From assembly GCA_015711775.1 (NCBI GenBank), contig JACVJB010000041.1, positions 1-6,966 on the forward strand: a stretch of 6,966 nucleotides of DNA, given 5' to 3'. The notes beneath the pieces were generated by a model. That model was not told the DNA's origin. It did no database searches and saw nothing but the letters and a program-made list of their open reading frames with translations. This document shows, piece after piece, positions 6,423 to 6,966 of this stretch; the stretch's first letter is position 1; the number at the start of each line of letters is the position of its first letter. The DNA is from Actinomycetota bacterium (lineage in GTDB: Bacteria; Actinomycetota; Humimicrobiia; Humimicrobiales; Humimicrobiaceae). The position numbers and the translations under genes are program-made.

Positions 6423-6426
6423 GCTA

Positions 6427-6454
6427 ATTTTATTGAATATATCTTTTTTGTCAA
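6427..6454 (-). promoter_or_regulatory. Sigma70/sigmaA-type promoter of the dehydrogenase operon
   Basis: On the minus strand a perfect TTGACA (-35, at 6454-6449) is followed after 16 bases by TAAAAT (-10, at 6432-6427; five of six consensus bases). Transcription should begin near 6420, giving a leader of about 50 bases before the ATG at 6370. It is the best promoter in the window and would drive the three downstream genes independently of the radical SAM gene. Confidence 0.6.
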
Positions 6455-6477
6455 GCAGCTCATAAAATTATATCAGG

Positions 6478-6966
6478 CTAATCCGTTGCCAGGCTTCTTA
6501 AATGCATGCCCGCAAGCAGGTATCCCACAACATATTCAAACATACCCGGGTATTTTACAGCAGCCCACAAAAGTAGCAGCCAGAAATATTTCCTCCCACT
6601 GCCCTTAATGCCAAGAAACCATACCGAGCCAAACAGCGCCCTTATCTGGTATTTTTCCAGTTTTAGAGTGAAAGCTTTCCTTTTTACCGGTTTGAATTCC
6701 CTGATAAAGGTCTTTATTCTTTCACTGTAATCCCTCGGATTGTAGATAGTATCCAGTATTTTTTTATATCCTTTAAACAGTGTCCCTGTGTCCATTTTAG
6801 GTATAAAATTTAAAGTAGAGGTAAATGTATTATTTGCTGAAGACTCGCTTATTATCCTGTTGGATTCTGTCAGTCTATTATGCAGCTTAGTTTTTGGCAA
6901 AGCGGTCAGTAGCCCCACCATTGCAAATATAATACCGCTTCGCTGTATGAAATCTATCTGCCTCTG
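6478..6966 (-). CDS. B12-binding radical SAM protein, C-terminal part (DUF4070 region), cut by window edge
   Basis: The reading frame is open to the right edge, so only the last 162 residues are seen and the true start lies outside the window. The in-frame ATG at 6921 is an internal methionine within the conserved GIIFAMVGLLTALPKTKL segment, not a start. That segment is typical of the end of the radical SAM barrel in class B (cobalamin-dependent) enzymes. The LNFIPKMD motif (residues 52-59 of the visible part) and GYKKILDTIYNPRDYSERI (66-84) then mark the DUF4070 domain. The final part (about 110-155) is hydrophobic and aromatic-rich, as is common in this family, and may contact the membrane. 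The CxxxCxxC cluster motif and the cobalamin domain should lie upstream, unseen. Members include methyltransferases such as the hopanoid C-2 methylase HpnP (from memory); the substrate here is unknown. The dehydrogenase operon begins 107 bp downstream with its own promoter. Confidence 0.8.
   Translation of the reverse strand, partial: QRQIDFIQRSGIIFAMVGLLTALPKTKLHNRLTESNRIISESSANNTFTSTLNFIPKMDTGTLFKGYKKILDTIYNPRDYSERIKTFIREFKPVKRKAFTLKLEKYQIRALFGSVWFLGIKGSGRKYFWLLLLWAAVKYPGMFEYVVGYLLAGMHLRSLATD

Noticed and set aside
6506..6730. Plus-strand open frame opposite the radical SAM end
   Set aside because: Antisense to the DUF4070 motif and without recognisable features.
1..6966. tRNA/rRNA genes, CRISPR arrays, insertion sequences, integrase or attachment sites
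   Set aside because: No cloverleaf-like segment, no regularly spaced repeats, no transposase or recombinase frame and no terminal inverted repeats were seen.

Overview
This is an AT-rich bacterial chromosomal window (by eye well under half G+C, with very A/T-rich spacers). It holds seven protein-coding genes in two converging blocks. I see no RNA genes, mobile elements or CRISPR arrays. The organism is probably an anaerobe or microaerophile. The clues are an iron-sulfur flavoprotein module typical of anaerobic lineages and the tail of a B12-type radical SAM enzyme. A bacterial lipoprotein signal, a Shine-Dalgarno matching the standard 16S tail and a sigma70/sigmaA-type promoter argue for a bacterium. 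The sequence alone does not fix the phylum; low-GC uncultured anaerobes such as Atribacterota, low-GC Actinomycetota relatives or Bacillota are all possible.

Plus-strand block (52-3035): first a secreted lipoprotein made of LVIVD-type repeats, read as a seven-bladed beta-propeller. Next comes a 184-residue HD-domain phosphohydrolase with its metal-binding residues intact. Last is a 12-helix-type MFS transporter related to the FucP/TsgA-like branch, substrate unknown. The spacers are 115 and 79 bp and contain weak hairpins, so the three genes need not form one operon.

Minus-strand block (6966-3073): the window edge cuts the C-terminal part of a B12-binding radical SAM protein (DUF4070 type). 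After a 107-bp spacer with a good promoter and an imperfect palindrome at the expected transcription start, three genes follow in order. They are a GlpA-like FAD-dependent glycerol-3-phosphate dehydrogenase with a C-terminal Bfd-like [2Fe-2S] domain, an FAD/NAD(P)H-dependent oxidoreductase of the family without a redox disulfide, and a small four-cysteine DUF1667 protein. This trio recurs in many anaerobes and some hyperthermophiles. It is best read as one multi-subunit flavin/iron-sulfur enzyme that oxidises glycerol 3-phosphate (or a related hydroxyacid) and passes electrons between FAD, Fe-S and NAD(P)H or another carrier.

The two blocks converge in a 37-bp gap (3036-3072). No spacer exceeds about 115 bp. 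The trio is the most interesting part of the window; it is a known but under-characterised arrangement, and I found no clearly novel system.
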